Numbered from the stretch's first letter, positions 8,805 through 18,376 are shown. The stretch: DNA of 54,267 nt from Prevotella sp. (GCA_017483185.1 JAFULM010000042.1:1-54267), one strand, 5' to 3'. Translations and numbers: made by a program. Notes: generated by a model from the letters alone, not told the origin.

Positions 8805-8837
8805 CATTATAAACAAATAGCGAAAAACAGAGAGAGA

Positions 8838-11045
8838 ATGGAAGATAATGCAGAATTGCGGATGGCGTGGCAGTTGGTGGAGAAAACCGGTTGCAACGTC
8901 TTTTTGACAGGTAAGGCCGGTACGGGCAAGACAACTTTTTTGCGCGAGTTGCGCGACAAGTCGCCCAAGCGGATGGTCGTATTGGCGCCGACGGGTATAG
9001 CGGCCATCAATGCCGGCGGCGCGACGATCCATTCCTTCTTTCAGTTGCCGCTATCTCCGTTTGTTCCCGGTGCGACATTTGGCGGCCGCGAACAGAAGCG
9101 CTATCAGTTCGGCAAGGTCAAGCGCAGCATCATAAAGACGCTCGACCTGCTTGTCATAGACGAAATCAGTATGGTCAGAGCCGACCTTTTGGACGCTGTC
9201 GACTCGGTCATGCGGCGTTATCGTGTCCACAACCAGCCTTTCGGCGGCGTCCAACTGCTTCTCATCGGTGACCTTCAACAGCTGGCTCCGGTCGTCAAGG
9301 ACGGCGACTGGGAGATGATGAAGGAATACTATGACACACCTTATTTCTTCTCCAGCCGTGCCCTTCGCATGGCCCAATATCAGACGGTAGAGCTGCGGCG
9401 TGTCTACCGCCAGCAGGACGACACGTTCGTCAGGCTGCTCAACCGCATACGCGAGAACCGTGCCGACGACGAAACACTAGCCGCACTCAACCGCCGTTAT
9501 ATCCCCAATTTTGTTCCACCGCAGGGCAGCGACTATATCCGCCTCACCACCCACAACTATCAGGCCCAGCGCATCAACGACGCCGAGCTTGCCGCCTTGC
9601 CCGGCCGTGAGCATACCTATCGTGCCGTGGTCGAGGGAACGTTTCCCGAGACATCCTATCCGGCCGACGAGCGGCTCACGCTCAAGGAAGGGGCGCAGGT
9701 CATGTTCATCAAGAACGACCCCGATCACCGCTACTATAATGGCATGATTGGCGAGGTGGCATACGCCGACGCCGAGTTGCTGAGAGTCCGCAGCCGCGAC
9801 ACGGGCGAGATGATAGAGCTCGGGCCGGCCGAGTGGACCAATTCAAAATATGCGATAGACAACCGCACGAAGGAGATTACGGAGACCGTCGAAGGCGTGT
9901 TCCGTCAGTATCCGCTGCGTCTGGCATGGGCCATCACGATACACAAGAGTCAGGGACTGACGTTCTCCCACGCGATAATCGACGCGTCGCAGTCGTTTGC
10001 CCACGGCCAGACATACGTCGCTCTGAGCCGCTGCAAGTCGCTCGAAGGCATGGTGCTCAGCCAGCCGCTCGGCCGTTCGGCCGTCATCAGCGATGATACC
10101 GTCGACGAGTTTACGCGGCAGGCAGAAGAAAACCGGCCCACGGAGGCCACGCTGACGGCCTTGGAGCACGAATATGTCGTGAGGATGCTGGACGAACTGT
10201 TCTCCCTCGATATGCTCCTTCAGGCCACGGAGATGATGGTCCGCACGCTTTCCGAGTATTTTTACAGCAAGTGCCACACGCTCCTGACCGAGTATGTCAA
10301 GGTGCAAAAAGCGTTGAAGGACATGGCCGACGTTGCCGCCCGCTTCGGCACGCAATACCGCAACATACTCTCCGCCTCGTCCGATACATCCGTCGGTCTG
10401 CTTCAGGAGCGCATACATGCCGCCGCGGCCTATTTCCTCAAGGCGCTCACCCCGGTGCAGGCTCTGCTGACAAAGACGCGCGTGGAGACCGGCAACAAGA
10501 TGGTCCGGGCACAGTTTGACGAGCGTCACGCCACGCTCAGCGAGGAACTCATGCTCAAGCTCCGCCTCTTCGACTATGAGAGTCGCCCCGCGACCGTGTT
10601 CACCACGGGCGACTATCTGCGTCGCAAGGCCGTCATCATCCTTGGTGACGACGAGCGCGAGGACGCCGCAAAACCGTCAGGCGAGCGACGCAAGCGTCAG
10701 CCGCGGGCACCGAAAGAGCCCAAGGCGCCCAAAGCACCCAAGACTCCGTCCCATCAGATCAGCCACGAGATGTTCACGTCGGGCATGACCATCGAACAGA
10801 TTGCCACCGAACGGCGCATCGCCGTGAGCACCGTCTTCTCCCATCTGTCGCAGTACGTGGAGAACGGAAGCCTGCCCATCGACCAGCTCATGCCGCAGGA
10901 CCACATCGACGAGGTCCTCAACTGCGCCCGCCGCTATCCGCAGGGCATCACCTCGCGCGACATAAAAGAGGCCGTGAGCGACGAAATCACATACAGCGAG
11001 ATTATGCTCGTCAAGCGCACGCATGACATCGGCGACCCCGAGTAG
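8838..11045 (+). CDS. PIF1/RecD2-type superfamily 1 DNA helicase with C-terminal HTH
   Basis: A 735-residue ATP-dependent 5'-3' helicase of the PIF1 type. Walker A is GKAGTGKTT (about 25-33), Walker B VIDEISM (106-112), then GDLQQLAPV (about 145), and late motifs IHKSQGLTF (about 367) and YVALSRCKS (about 392). The C-terminal third has a Lys/Pro/Ala-rich linker (KEPKAPKAPKTP) and a helix-turn-helix module, GMTIEQIATERRIAVSTVF (about 650), as in Bacteroidota PIF1 proteins with an HTH_40/HRDC-like end. The frame opens at 8802, but that ATG overlaps the promoter boxes; 8838, preceded by AGAGAGA, is preferred. The TAG stop lies inside the first arm of a palindromic element. Role: genome maintenance (G-quadruplex or replication-fork processing) by family. 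Confidence 0.9.
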   Translation: MEDNAELRMAWQLVEKTGCNVFLTGKAGTGKTTFLRELRDKSPKRMVVLAPTGIAAINAGGATIHSFFQLPLSPFVPGATFGGREQKRYQFGKVKRSIIKTLDLLVIDEISMVRADLLDAVDSVMRRYRVHNQPFGGVQLLLIGDLQQLAPVVKDGDWEMMKEYYDTPYFFSSRALRMAQYQTVELRRVYRQQDDTFVRLLNRIRENRADDETLAALNRRYIPNFVPPQGSDYIRLTTHNYQAQRINDAELAALPGREHTYRAVVEGTFPETSYPADERLTLKEGAQVMFIKNDPDHRYYNGMIGEVAYADAELLRVRSRDTGEMIELGPAEWTNSKYAIDNRTKEITETVEGVFRQYPLRLAWAITIHKSQGLTFSHAIIDASQSFAHGQTYVALSRCKSLEGMVLSQPLGRSAVISDDTVDEFTRQAEENRPTEATLTALEHEYVVRMLDELFSLDMLLQATEMMVRTLSEYFYSKCHTLLTEYVKVQKALKDMADVAARFGTQYRNILSASSDTSVGLLQERIHAAAAYFLKALTPVQALLTKTRVETGNKMVRAQFDERHATLSEELMLKLRLFDYESRPATVFTTGDYLRRKAVIILGDDEREDAAKPSGERRKRQPRAPKEPKAPKAPKTPSHQISHEMFTSGMTIEQIATERRIAVSTVFSHLSQYVENGSLPIDQLMPQDHIDEVLNCARRYPQGITSRDIKEAVSDEITYSEIMLVKRTHDIGDPE

Positions 11046-11207
11046 GGTCGCGACCTGTCGCGACCGCCTCCTTGTCTCGCGTGTTGACTTGCACGGTTGA
11101 CGTTATATGTATGTCAAATGTCAGAGCTTTCGCCTTTCATCCCGCAGGCACCCTCCCCTTGGGGAGGGCCGGGACACCGAGGCGGTCGCGACGGGTCGCG
11201 ACCCTAC
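11042..11207. repeat. Palindromic element starting at the helicase stop codon
   Basis: 29-nt arms 11042-11070 and 11179-11207 are reverse complements with one mismatch; both contain the core GGGTCGCGACC-YG-TCGCGACC. The left arm includes the TAG stop of the helicase gene. A CCCTCCCC-family repeat lies between the arms. The same core is at 38910-38933. Confidence 0.8.
11123..11173 (+). repeat. CCCTCCCC-family interspersed repeat (copy 2)
   Basis: Contains AGAGCTTTCGCC, TTCATCCCGCAGGCA and the palindromic CCCTCCCCTTGGGGAGGG. About 60 bp align with the copy at 39482, with only a few differences. Confidence 0.8.
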
Positions 11208-11272
11208 TTTGAACTATCTTTACAAAATTACATCCGCCCAAACTCTCCGAATTTCTCATTTTCCGCTCCTTT

Positions 11273-11320
11273 TTCATCCCGTAGGCACCCTCCCCTTGGG
11301 GAGGGTCGGGGTGGGGCCGG
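11273..11320 (+). repeat. CCCTCCCC-family interspersed repeat (copy 3)
   Basis: TTCATCCCGTAGGCA, then CCCTCCCCTTGGGGAGGG, then TCGGGGTGGGGCCGG. Same orientation as copy 2. It lies 26 bp past the 3' end of the convergent thioredoxin-like gene. The whole 11046-11345 gap is occupied by such repeats and no gene is visible. Confidence 0.8.
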
Positions 11321-11345
11321 TGGCACAGTGGTCATCTCTTCCACG

Positions 11346-12863
11346 TCACTTCCCTACCGCCTTCATCAACTCGCGTCTCATCTCCGCCACGCTTCCGAAT
11401 CCGGTCCATGCGCGCTGTATGTTTCCGTCGCGGTCGATGACGACGTATGCCGGAGCACTGGTGCCGGGCAGACCGGCGTGGCGTTGCAGCGCGGTCCATT
11501 GTTCAAAGGACAGGCGGTAGTGCTCACCGCTGAGCTTCGGGACCATGTTCTGCCATGCCTCTGCGGACGATTTATTGTCACAGATGTGTATATACACGAT
11601 GTCGTGGTCTTTCAGTTCCTCCTTCATCGGCTCCATTTCCCTGAGTGCCATCAGACATGCACCGCACCATGTGCCCCAGAAGTCTATCAGCTGGACTTTG
11701 CCCGGATAGCGGCCGACGATGGTCCGGAACATGTCCGGGGCGCTCATGCTGTCAATCTCGTTGATGTGATATGCTTTCTTCTGGCGGGCTTCCTCTATGT
11801 TTCGCACCATCTGGCTGTTCTCGTATTCAATCATGCTGCGGTAGCCAGACGGCAGTCCGATGAGGTCGTTGTAGCCCATCTGGTCGAGCGTATTCATCCG
11901 AGAGAAGCCGAGATGGTAGGTGAGGGCTCGCTTGAAATCGAAATACGGGCCGCTGGAGGTGCCCATTAGGCGTTCGGCTTCGTCCTCCGGACATGCACTG
12001 GAGGCGCCGTAATAGTATTGTGACAACTGTGCGCGGCCGTCGTTGAGCATCTTCAGCTCCTCCATTGCGGCTGTGCGGGTCATGAGACTGTCGTACAGCA
12101 GGTCGCCTTCGTCAACGGACATGGGCTTGCCTATTTTACTGCGGGCGTCGCTTATGTAATATCTGCCCGTCGCTATGTAGCTGAGCATCTCCATGTTGAC
12201 GTCCAGCTCGGCCAGCATGAGCGTGGCCTTGCTGAGCGGAAGCGACCGCCATGCGGACAGACGGCGGTCGCGCAGGTCACGCTGATAGGCCACATAGCTG
12301 TCGACGTTCATCGCTGCGATGGCTTCCAGCGGGGCGGTCGGGACGCTTTCCTCCACGTCTTGACAGTTGTCGCAGTATTCGCGGGCGATGCGCTCCAGCG
12401 GTCCTTTGATGTCCACGAGCAGACTCCGCTGGTCGTCGGCGCCGTCTGTAGCCGCGGTCTTCCCCTTGCGCCGCAGGAGTTCCTTCATGTCGAGTCGTAC
12501 GACGGTAGTGTCGCCCGGAGACACGAAGAACTCCGCCCGATACCGCGGAGAGCGCCATATAATGGTGGCGGGAGTCAGTCCGGCCACGGGAAAGCTCACC
12601 GTCATGCTGCCGTTGGCTCCTATCCGTGCTTCGTCCGGCATGCGGTTGACGGCAAGAAACGCGCCATCCTGACCGTACGTCACTTCCTTTCCGACCATGT
12701 CGGGCGTGTAGTTTACGAGCTGCAGTTTCAGAGTGGTGAAGCCGAAACGGTCGGCCGTCGGTGAGGGCAGCGTGTCGTTGTCTTCCGCTGCGGCTGCGAC
12801 GGGCGCTATGCAGCAGAGGATGACTGTTGCGAGGAAGGTCTTTGCTTTGTTCATATTCATCAT
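11346..12863 (-). CDS. Exported TlpA-like thiol-disulfide oxidoreductase
   Basis: 505 residues: signal peptide (to about 25, PVAAAAE), a long N-terminal region of about 330 residues typical of Bacteroidota TlpA-like proteins (DUF4369-like beta domain, then helices), and a C-terminal thioredoxin domain. The active site is WGTWCGAC near residue 396, with the cis-Pro loop in TSAPAYVVIDRDG about 460. Such proteins reduce or oxidise cysteines in the periplasm or at the surface. Two more Met residues near the start (MMNMNK) leave the exact start within three codons. It stands alone, with the tRNA terminator upstream and a repeat just downstream. Domain confident; partner unknown. Confidence 0.88.
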   Translation of the reverse strand: MMNMNKAKTFLATVILCCIAPVAAAAEDNDTLPSPTADRFGFTTLKLQLVNYTPDMVGKEVTYGQDGAFLAVNRMPDEARIGANGSMTVSFPVAGLTPATIIWRSPRYRAEFFVSPGDTTVVRLDMKELLRRKGKTAATDGADDQRSLLVDIKGPLERIAREYCDNCQDVEESVPTAPLEAIAAMNVDSYVAYQRDLRDRRLSAWRSLPLSKATLMLAELDVNMEMLSYIATGRYYISDARSKIGKPMSVDEGDLLYDSLMTRTAAMEELKMLNDGRAQLSQYYYGASSACPEDEAERLMGTSSGPYFDFKRALTYHLGFSRMNTLDQMGYNDLIGLPSGYRSMIEYENSQMVRNIEEARQKKAYHINEIDSMSAPDMFRTIVGRYPGKVQLIDFWGTWCGACLMALREMEPMKEELKDHDIVYIHICDNKSSAEAWQNMVPKLSGEHYRLSFEQWTALQRHAGLPGTSAPAYVVIDRDGNIQRAWTGFGSVAEMRRELMKAVGK

Positions 12864-12992
12864 GTCAGTGGTTTATGTACGTTGTTTCTGTTGTCTGTTC
12901 ACCTTTATATAATACGCGCGAGGTGGCCCGATGTTAAATCCGTATGCGCCATTTTCCTGATGTTCCCGCGGCCGCAAATGGCTATATAAAGC

Positions 12993-13032
12993 AAAAGGAG
13001 GATGACCACGAAACGTATGTCATCCTCCTTTT
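12993..13032 (-). terminator. Terminator downstream of tRNA-Gln
   Basis: Perfect 14-bp arms, AAAAGGAGGATGAC (12993-13006) and its complement (13019-13032), 12-nt loop, with T-run on the minus strand. It lies 6 bp past the tRNA 3' end. Confidence 0.85.
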
Positions 13033-13038
13033 ACGGTG

Positions 13039-13109
13039 TTGGACCAACGGGACTCGAACCCATAATGACAGAACCAAAACCTGTAGTGTTACCATTACAC
13101 CATGGTCCA
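13039..13109 (-). tRNA. tRNA-Gln (anticodon TTG)
   Basis: 71-nt cloverleaf on the minus strand: acceptor TGGACCA pairs with TGGTCCA; D arm GTGT/ACAC; anticodon arm ACAGG-TTTTGGT-TCTGT with anticodon TTG; T arm ATGGG-TTCGAGT-CCCGT; discriminator A. CCA is not encoded. It has its own promoter and terminator. No integrase or repeated tRNA 3' end is seen nearby, so this tRNA does not appear to serve as an attachment site. Confidence 0.95.
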
Positions 13110-13126
13110 ATACCTAAAATCCGCTG

Positions 13127-13158
13127 CAAAGGTAGTGGTTTTTTGCGCCATTACCAAA
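13127..13158 (-). promoter_or_regulatory. Promoter of tRNA-Gln
   Basis: On the minus strand TTTG (13158-13155), 20-nt spacer, TACCTTTG (13134-13127): a full match to the Bacteroidota TTTG-N19-21-TAnnTTTG promoter, 18 bases before the tRNA. Confidence 0.75.
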
Positions 13159-13177
13159 TTTTGTGCACTCTTTTTCT

Positions 13178-14476
13178 CTATTTCACCGTGATGAGATAGT
13201 AGTTCTTCTTGCCGCGCTGGACGAGCAGATACTTCCCGTCGATGAGATCGTCGGCCGTGATCGGCTGGTCGAAGGCGGCGAGCTTCTCCTTGTTGAGCGA
13301 CACGCCTCCGCCCTGGACAAGCTTGCGCATCTCTCCCTTGCTGGCGAAGACGGCGGCATCCTGCGTGAACAGTTCCACCGCGGGCTGGCCCAAGCGGTTG
13401 GCTGCGACGTCAAACTGCGGCACGCCCTCGAAGATGTCGAGCAGCGTCTGCTCGTCGAGCTTCTGAAGACTTTCCTTCGTCGACTTTCCGAAAAGGATGT
13501 TGCTGGCTTCGATGGCCATGTCGAGAGCTTCCTTCGAGTGGACCATCACCGTCACCTCCTCGGCCAGACGCTTCTGGAGCGTGCGGCGGCCCGGGTCCTG
13601 ACGGTGCTCCTCGACGAGGGCGTCGATGACCTCGCGGTCGAGGCTGGTGAATATCTTGATGTAGCGTTCGGCGTCGTCGTCGCTGACGTTGAGCCAGAAC
13701 TGATAGAACTTATACGGTGTCGTGCGCTTCGGGTCGAGCCAGATGTTGCCGCTCTCGGTCTTGCCGAACTTCTTTCCGTCGGCCTTCGTGATGAGCGGGC
13801 AGGTGAGGGCGTATGTCTCGACATCGTTGCCCAGCGTGCGGCGGATGAGCTCCGTTCCGGTGGTCATGTTGCCCCACTGGTCGTTTCCGCCGAGCTGGAG
13901 CTTGCATCCCTTGTGCTCGTAGAGGTGGAGGAAGTCGTAGCCCTGGAGCAGCTGATAGGTGAACTCGGTGAACGACAGGCCGTCGCGCGCCGTACCGTTG
14001 AGGCGCTGCTGGACGCTCTCCTTGGCCATCATGTAGTTGACGGTGATATGCTTGCCGACGACGCGGGCAAAGTCGAGGAAGGTGAAGTCCTTCATCCAGT
14101 CGTAGTTGTTGACCATTTCGGCTGCGTTCGGCTCCTTGCTGTCGAAGTCAAGGAACTTGGCGACCTGCTGCTTGATGCACTCCTGATTGTGATAGAGCGT
14201 CTTGTCGTCGAGCAGGTTGCGCTCCTGGCTCTTGCCGGAGGGGTCGCCGATCATACCCGTAGCGCCTCCGACGAGGATTATCGGCTTGTGGCCGCAGCGC
14301 TGCAGGTGGCGCAGCATCATGATGCCGCAGAGGTGGCCGATGTGCAGGGAGTCGGCCGTGGGGTCAGTGCCGAGGTATGCCGTGACCATCTCGCGCTGGA
14401 GGAGTTCCTCCGTTCCGGGCATTATCTGGGCGAGCATACCGCGCCATTTCAGTTCTTCAACAAAGTTCTTTGTCAT
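13178..14476 (-). CDS. tyrS: Tyrosyl-tRNA synthetase
   Basis: 432 residues from the chosen ATG. It charges tRNA-Tyr with tyrosine in the cytoplasm. Class I signatures are present: SLHIGHL (the HIGH motif), the tyrosine-binding [11 protein letters not shown], and KFGKTE in the place of KMSKS. The C terminus is an S4 RNA-binding domain ([15 protein letters not shown] to the end). The frame extends 14 codons upstream, but [13 protein letters not shown] is the normal start. It is the last gene of the metK > tyrS run, 38 bp after yidD. Length and motifs are standard for the bacterial TyrRS-I type. Confidence 0.97.
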   Translation of the reverse strand: MTKNFVEELKWRGMLAQIMPGTEELLQREMVTAYLGTDPTADSLHIGHLCGIMMLRHLQRCGHKPIILVGGATGMIGDPSGKSQERNLLDDKTLYHNQECIKQQVAKFLDFDSKEPNAAEMVNNYDWMKDFTFLDFARVVGKHITVNYMMAKESVQQRLNGTARDGLSFTEFTYQLLQGYDFLHLYEHKGCKLQLGGNDQWGNMTTGTELIRRTLGNDVETYALTCPLITKADGKKFGKTESGNIWLDPKRTTPYKFYQFWLNVSDDDAERYIKIFTSLDREVIDALVEEHRQDPGRRTLQKRLAEEVTVMVHSKEALDMAIEASNILFGKSTKESLQKLDEQTLLDIFEGVPQFDVAANRLGQPAVELFTQDAAVFASKGEMRKLVQGGGVSLNKEKLAAFDQPITADDLIDGKYLLVQRGKKNYYLITVK

Positions 14477-14514
14477 TGTGTATATCTGTTTTTTGATTTC
14501 TTCTTTATCTTCTT

Positions 14515-14793
14515 TCAAGGCACCGGGTCATATCCGCTTCCGCCCCACGGGTGGCATCTGAGGATGCGCCTCACGGCCAGCCACAATCCTTTCAGCGGGC
14601 CGTGGCGCACGATGGCCTGACGGGCATATTCCGAACAGGTCGGTGTGAAGCGGCATGCCGGCGGCGTGAAGGGCGAGATGTACCGCTGATAGAAAATGAT
14701 GGGCAGACAAAGTGCCCATACGGCGTACCGTCTCAGCCATCTTGCGAGTGTTCTCAGGACCGTCTTCCCCTTGTTGCCGCAACTCTCATCCAT
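14515..14793 (-). CDS. yidD: Membrane protein insertion efficiency factor YidD
   Basis: About 92 residues. The family signature is plain: FYQRYISPF, then [35 protein letters not shown] and GGSGYDPVP. YidD is a small membrane-associated protein that helps insertion of inner-membrane proteins with YidC. The chosen start (MDESCGNKG) overlaps the rnpA 3' end by 8 bases, the usual rnpA-yidD coupling. A longer frame to 14868 would lie inside rnpA and is rejected. Confidence 0.95.
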   Translation of the reverse strand: MDESCGNKGKTVLRTLARWLRRYAVWALCLPIIFYQRYISPFTPPACRFTPTCSEYARQAIVRHGPLKGLWLAVRRILRCHPWGGSGYDPVP

Positions 14794-15265
14794 CGTTTTC
14801 CGTAGCTGTTGTCGGTTCCGTTTTCGGCTTGTCGGAGCAAGCTGCGTGCCTTTCCAATCTTTCGGCAAGCCGTGTCAGCAAGGCCTGCATGGCGGCGTTG
14901 ACTTCGGCTGTGTCGTATAGTCGGTCGGCCTGCCAGATGAACGCCACGGCCAACGCCCGGTCCGGGGTCGGCGTCAGAGCGTCGTAAGCAAGTGACTTGT
15001 TGTTTCTGTAAGCCTCCCGAATCTGTCGTTTGACGCGGTTGCGCTTGACGGCCCGTTTGAAGTGGCGTTTGGAGACGCTGATGAGCACCTGTACCGGTGC
15101 GTCGTGGGAACCGCGTTCCATCACGGTATAGACCGCCCGCAGTGGAAAAGACGACATGGAGCGGCTACTGCCTCCTCCGAAGAGGCGGTCCATAAGCCGG
15201 CGGCTGACGATGCGTTCGCGTTTGTCGAATGTGGCCGGCATGTTGTGTGCTGCTTCTGCCATCAA
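14786..15265 (-). CDS. rnpA: Ribonuclease P protein component
   Basis: About 159 residues; protein subunit of RNase P, which trims the 5' leader of pre-tRNAs. Seen: [17 protein letters not shown] at the start, [24 protein letters not shown] (the RNR signature) near residue 75, and a variable C terminus. ATGs at residues 1, 2 and 9 are all possible; [11 protein letters not shown] would give a length closer to the family. The acidic/Thr tail ([14 protein letters not shown]) overlaps yidD. Gene order hemD-rnpA-yidD is typical of Bacteroidales. Confidence 0.95.
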   Translation of the reverse strand: MMAEAAHNMPATFDKRERIVSRRLMDRLFGGGSSRSMSSFPLRAVYTVMERGSHDAPVQVLISVSKRHFKRAVKRNRVKRQIREAYRNNKSLAYDALTPTPDRALAVAFIWQADRLYDTAEVNAAMQALLTRLAERLERHAACSDKPKTEPTTATENDG

Positions 15266-15329
15266 GCCTGTGTATAAAAAGTGTGGGTAGGTTCGGTCTA
15301 TATATTATAAAGGTGTGCGTGGCTTCTTG

Positions 15330-16079
15330 TCAGCCCTCCTTCTCGGTGAGATAATGGAGCAGGGCACTGGTCATCGACGGATACTTCTCCGACGGCGCTT
15401 CGAGATCGAGTCTCAGTCCGGCGTCTTTGACGGCCTTGGCCGTTGCCGGGCCAAATGTCGCTATGGCGATGTGCTTCTGGTCGAAGTCAGGGAAGTTCTT
15501 GATGAGAGACTCGATGCCGGCCGGGCTGAAGAAGATGAGCATGTCGTAGTCGAATGTTTTAATCTCTTCGGCTGTGAAGTCGTTGCTGACCGTGCGGTAC
15601 ATGACGCACTCTTTGTGGGTGAGCTTTTTGGATTCGAGCAGGTCGCTCACGGCGTCGTTGTGGACGTTGCTCATCGGGACGAGATATTTTTCCGTCTTGT
15701 GCTTGATCATGTGCGGGATGAGGTCGTCTATCTTGCCCGTGTTGCCGAAGAAGACTTTGCGCTTGCGGTACTGGACATACTTCTGTATGTATAGCGATAT
15801 GGTCTCTGTCACGCAGAAGTACTTCATGTCTTCCGGTATGGTCACTCTCATTTCCTTTGCCAAAGAGAAGAAGTTGTCTATGGCGTGTCGCGAGGTGAAG
15901 ACCACGGCCGTATAGTCGAGGATGTTTATTTTCTGCTGACGGAACTCTTTCGGCGTGAGTCCTTCGACTTTGATGAAAGGACGGAACACCAGCTCCACGC
16001 CAAATCTCTTTGCGATGTCGAAGTACGGCGACTTCTCGCTTGCGGGTTTTGGCTGGGAGACCAAAATCTTCTTAATCAT
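15330..16079 (-). CDS. hemD: Uroporphyrinogen-III synthase
   Basis: 249 residues; closes hydroxymethylbilane into uroporphyrinogen III in tetrapyrrole synthesis. The HemD two-lobe pattern is visible: ILVSQPKPASEKSPYFDIAK at the start, VVFTSRHAIDNFF in lobe 1, VPMSNVHNDAVSDLL across the hinge, and FFSPAGIESLIKNFPD with ATFGPATAKAVKDAGL in lobe 2. It starts 7 bp after the DUF4271 gene and so belongs to the same operon. The enzyme family is poorly conserved, but the Bacteroidales context supports the call. Confidence 0.9.
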   Translation of the reverse strand: MIKKILVSQPKPASEKSPYFDIAKRFGVELVFRPFIKVEGLTPKEFRQQKINILDYTAVVFTSRHAIDNFFSLAKEMRVTIPEDMKYFCVTETISLYIQKYVQYRKRKVFFGNTGKIDDLIPHMIKHKTEKYLVPMSNVHNDAVSDLLESKKLTHKECVMYRTVSNDFTAEEIKTFDYDMLIFFSPAGIESLIKNFPDFDQKHIAIATFGPATAKAVKDAGLRLDLEAPSEKYPSMTSALLHYLTEKEG

Positions 16080-16086
16080 CTGTTTC

Positions 16087-17112
16087 CTATAAATTTATAT
16101 TCAAACGGTTGCCGGTTATGATCAATGCGCCCCAGAAGGCGGCGATAGGCATTATTTCAAGGGCACAAAAGTACAAAATTATTTGCAGAAAACGGCCTGT
16201 ATGGCGGAAAAAGATGAAAAGGCACTTGTAAAATGTCAGTGATTTGATGAATATCAGTACAATTAAGAAGTAAATGACCGTGTTTTGTATCGGTAAGTCA
16301 AAATAAACTTGCAGCAATATCACGGGGAAGAGCAACAGTCCTTCGGTTGATGTGACGAAGAGCTGCGACTTCAGCCACTGCATGTTTTTTCTGGAGCCGA
16401 AGAATACGCTGTTGACCGCCGTGTAGAGTAGCCCCTTCGCTATGAAGTAGGCGGTGAACATGCCGAAGAAGATGGCTATCAGCAGATACTGGGACTCCAG
16501 AATAAAGGTGTCCCCGATATAGTGCTGGGTGTAGAAGTATTGGAAGATGGAGAATTGGAGGCAGGTCTGCAGCACAAGAAACAGCTGGAAGCGCACCTCC
16601 GACGATGTCTCCGTGATGGATGTCTCGCTGTCGCGCGGTATGTAGACGAACGTCTTCAACTGGCGTGTGATAAAGCGGCGCGACTTGGCCATCGAGACGG
16701 CCACGAGCACCATGCAGGTCAGCAGCAGTCCGGTGATGAGATCGTCGCCGCGCACGGTGTAGGGGACGGGGTCGCCGGCCACTCCGTTGACGCTGCCGGC
16801 TATCGTGGCGTATGACAACGTGTCGGTCCGGGCGAACATGTCGTCGGAAAATCCGAGGCCGCCCGTTGTCTTCGGTGTCTCCTCGCCGGCCGTGTAGCCG
16901 GGGAGGCCGAGTGTGTCGGGGCAGTCGCTGTAATGGATTTCGCCCGGTTGAAACGCTGCCTGTATGGCCGAGTCCTGCTGTGCGGGCGTGGCGTCGTCAG
17001 GCAGCATGTCCAGCACGTCGGCCGGAGTGAGCCGATGTGCCGGGCGGAAGCTGTCTGCACGGGCGACATGGCTGTCGGCCGTGTGTGTCGTGATGGTGTC
17101 CTGCTGGAGCAT
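16087..17112 (-). CDS. DUF4271 integral membrane protein
   Basis: 341 residues. A polar Thr/Asp/Pro-rich N terminus (1-120) precedes six or seven hydrophobic segments: ITGLLLTCMVLVAVSMA, LFLVLQTCLQFSIF, YLLIAIFFGMFTAYFIAKGLL, LLLFPVILLQVYF, YFLIVLIFIKSL, and two at the C terminus. This is the DUF4271 family, found in Bacteroidota beside hemD and here between metK and hemD with 7-bp gaps each side. Function unknown; a link to haem synthesis or transport is suggested by context only. Confidence 0.85.
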   Translation of the reverse strand: MLQQDTITTHTADSHVARADSFRPAHRLTPADVLDMLPDDATPAQQDSAIQAAFQPGEIHYSDCPDTLGLPGYTAGEETPKTTGGLGFSDDMFARTDTLSYATIAGSVNGVAGDPVPYTVRGDDLITGLLLTCMVLVAVSMAKSRRFITRQLKTFVYIPRDSETSITETSSEVRFQLFLVLQTCLQFSIFQYFYTQHYIGDTFILESQYLLIAIFFGMFTAYFIAKGLLYTAVNSVFFGSRKNMQWLKSQLFVTSTEGLLLFPVILLQVYFDLPIQNTVIYFLIVLIFIKSLTFYKCLFIFFRHTGRFLQIILYFCALEIMPIAAFWGALIITGNRLNINL

Positions 17113-17119
17113 AAGCGGG

Positions 17120-18376
17120 CTACAGACCGAACTCGCGCTTGATGTCGTCCACGCGGTCGAGTTTCTCCCACGTGAAGAGTTCGACGTCTATTGTCTTTGT
17201 CTCGTGATAGTGGCTTGTGAAAGTCTTCTTGACCACCTCCGGCCGACGGCCCATGTGTCCGTAGGCTGCTGTCTCGCTGTACATCGGCTGGCGCAGTTTG
17301 AGAGTGCGCTCGATGGCCTTCGGACGGAGGTCAAAGAGTTTTTCGATGCGTCTTGCTATCTCGCTGTCGGCCATGTTGACACGGCTGCGTCCGTAGGTGT
17401 TGACGTAGATGTTCATCGGGTGTGCCACACCGATGGCGTAGCTGATCTGCACGAGCATCTCGTCGGCCACGCCTGCGGCCACCATGTTCTTTGCGATGTG
17501 GCGTGCGGCGTAGGCTGCCGAGCGGTCCACCTTGCTGGAGTCCTTTCCGCTGAAGGCGCCACCGCCGTGGGCACCTTTGCCTCCGTAGGTGTCGACGATG
17601 ATTTTGCGGCCGGTCAGTCCGGTGTCGCCGTGAGGGCCGCCGATGACAAACTTGCCCGTCGGATTGACGTAGTACTTGATGTCCGGACCGAACAGGGCGA
17701 GCACTTTCTCGGAGTGTATCTGCGCCTTGACGCGCGGCATGAGTATGCCAAGCACGTCATCCTTGATTTTTGCCAGCATGGCCTCGTCCTCGTCGAAGTC
17801 GTCGTGTTGGGTCGAGACGACGATGGTGTCGATGCGCTCGGGCACACCCTCGTCGCTATACTGCACAGTCACCTGACTCTTGGAGTCGGGGCGGAGGTAG
17901 GTCATGACTTTTCCCTCCTTGCGGATGTCGGCCAGCGTGCTCATGATGAGATGCGCCAGATCGAGCGACACGGGCATATAGCTCTCCGTCTCGTTGGTCG
18001 CATATCCGAACATCATGCCCTGGTCGCCGGCTCCCTGCTCCTCCTCGTTCTCACGGTCGACACCACGGTTGATGTCGCCGCTCTGCTCGTGGATGGCGCT
18101 GAGTATGCCGCAGGAGTTGCCGTCAAACTGATATTCGGCTTTGGTGTAGCCGATGCGCTTGATGGTGTTGCGGGCTATGGTCTGCAGGTCGATATAGACG
18201 TCGCTGCGCACCTCACCCATGATGACGACCTGTCCCGTGGTGACGAATGTCTCGCAGGCCACGCGGGCCTTGTCGTCGTAGGCCAGAAACTGGTCGAGTA
18301 TGGCGTCGCTGATCTGGTCGGCCACTTTGTCGGGATGGCCCTCAGACACTGATTCTGATGAAAAGAGGTATGACAT
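17120..18376 (-). CDS. metK: S-adenosylmethionine synthetase
   Basis: 418 residues; makes S-adenosylmethionine from ATP and methionine in the cytoplasm. Signatures: [19 protein letters not shown] at the start, [12 protein letters not shown], and [19 protein letters not shown] with the P-loop-like glycines and Lys. The chosen start MSYLFSSES is preceded by a frame extension of 13 codons lacking homology, which is rejected. First gene of the metK > DUF4271 > hemD > rnpA > yidD > tyrS run. I looked for a SAM riboswitch in the leader and saw none. Confidence 0.97.
   Translation of the reverse strand: MSYLFSSESVSEGHPDKVADQISDAILDQFLAYDDKARVACETFVTTGQVVIMGEVRSDVYIDLQTIARNTIKRIGYTKAEYQFDGNSCGILSAIHEQSGDINRGVDRENEEEQGAGDQGMMFGYATNETESYMPVSLDLAHLIMSTLADIRKEGKVMTYLRPDSKSQVTVQYSDEGVPERIDTIVVSTQHDDFDEDEAMLAKIKDDVLGILMPRVKAQIHSEKVLALFGPDIKYYVNPTGKFVIGGPHGDTGLTGRKIIVDTYGGKGAHGGGAFSGKDSSKVDRSAAYAARHIAKNMVAAGVADEMLVQISYAIGVAHPMNIYVNTYGRSRVNMADSEIARRIEKLFDLRPKAIERTLKLRQPMYSETAAYGHMGRRPEVVKKTFTSHYHETKTIDVELFTWEKLDRVDDIKREFGL

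Larger units (their letters stand above)
8361..8837. other. Intergenic: repeats, no gene
   Basis: A 477-bp gap with no supported gene. It holds a palindromic insertion (8385-8532) lying inside a copy of the CCCTCCCC-type repeat, then AT-rich sequence with two overlapping promoter -7 boxes (8789-8804) in front of the helicase gene. Confidence 0.8.

Noticed and set aside
13039-13109. tRNA-Gln as an integration site
   Set aside because: No integrase, no duplicate of the tRNA 3' end and no accessory genes next to it.
13163-14620. Plus-strand open frame of 485 codons
   Set aside because: Antisense to tyrS.
16964-18352. Plus-strand open frame of 462 codons
   Set aside because: Antisense to metK, whose motifs are unmistakable.
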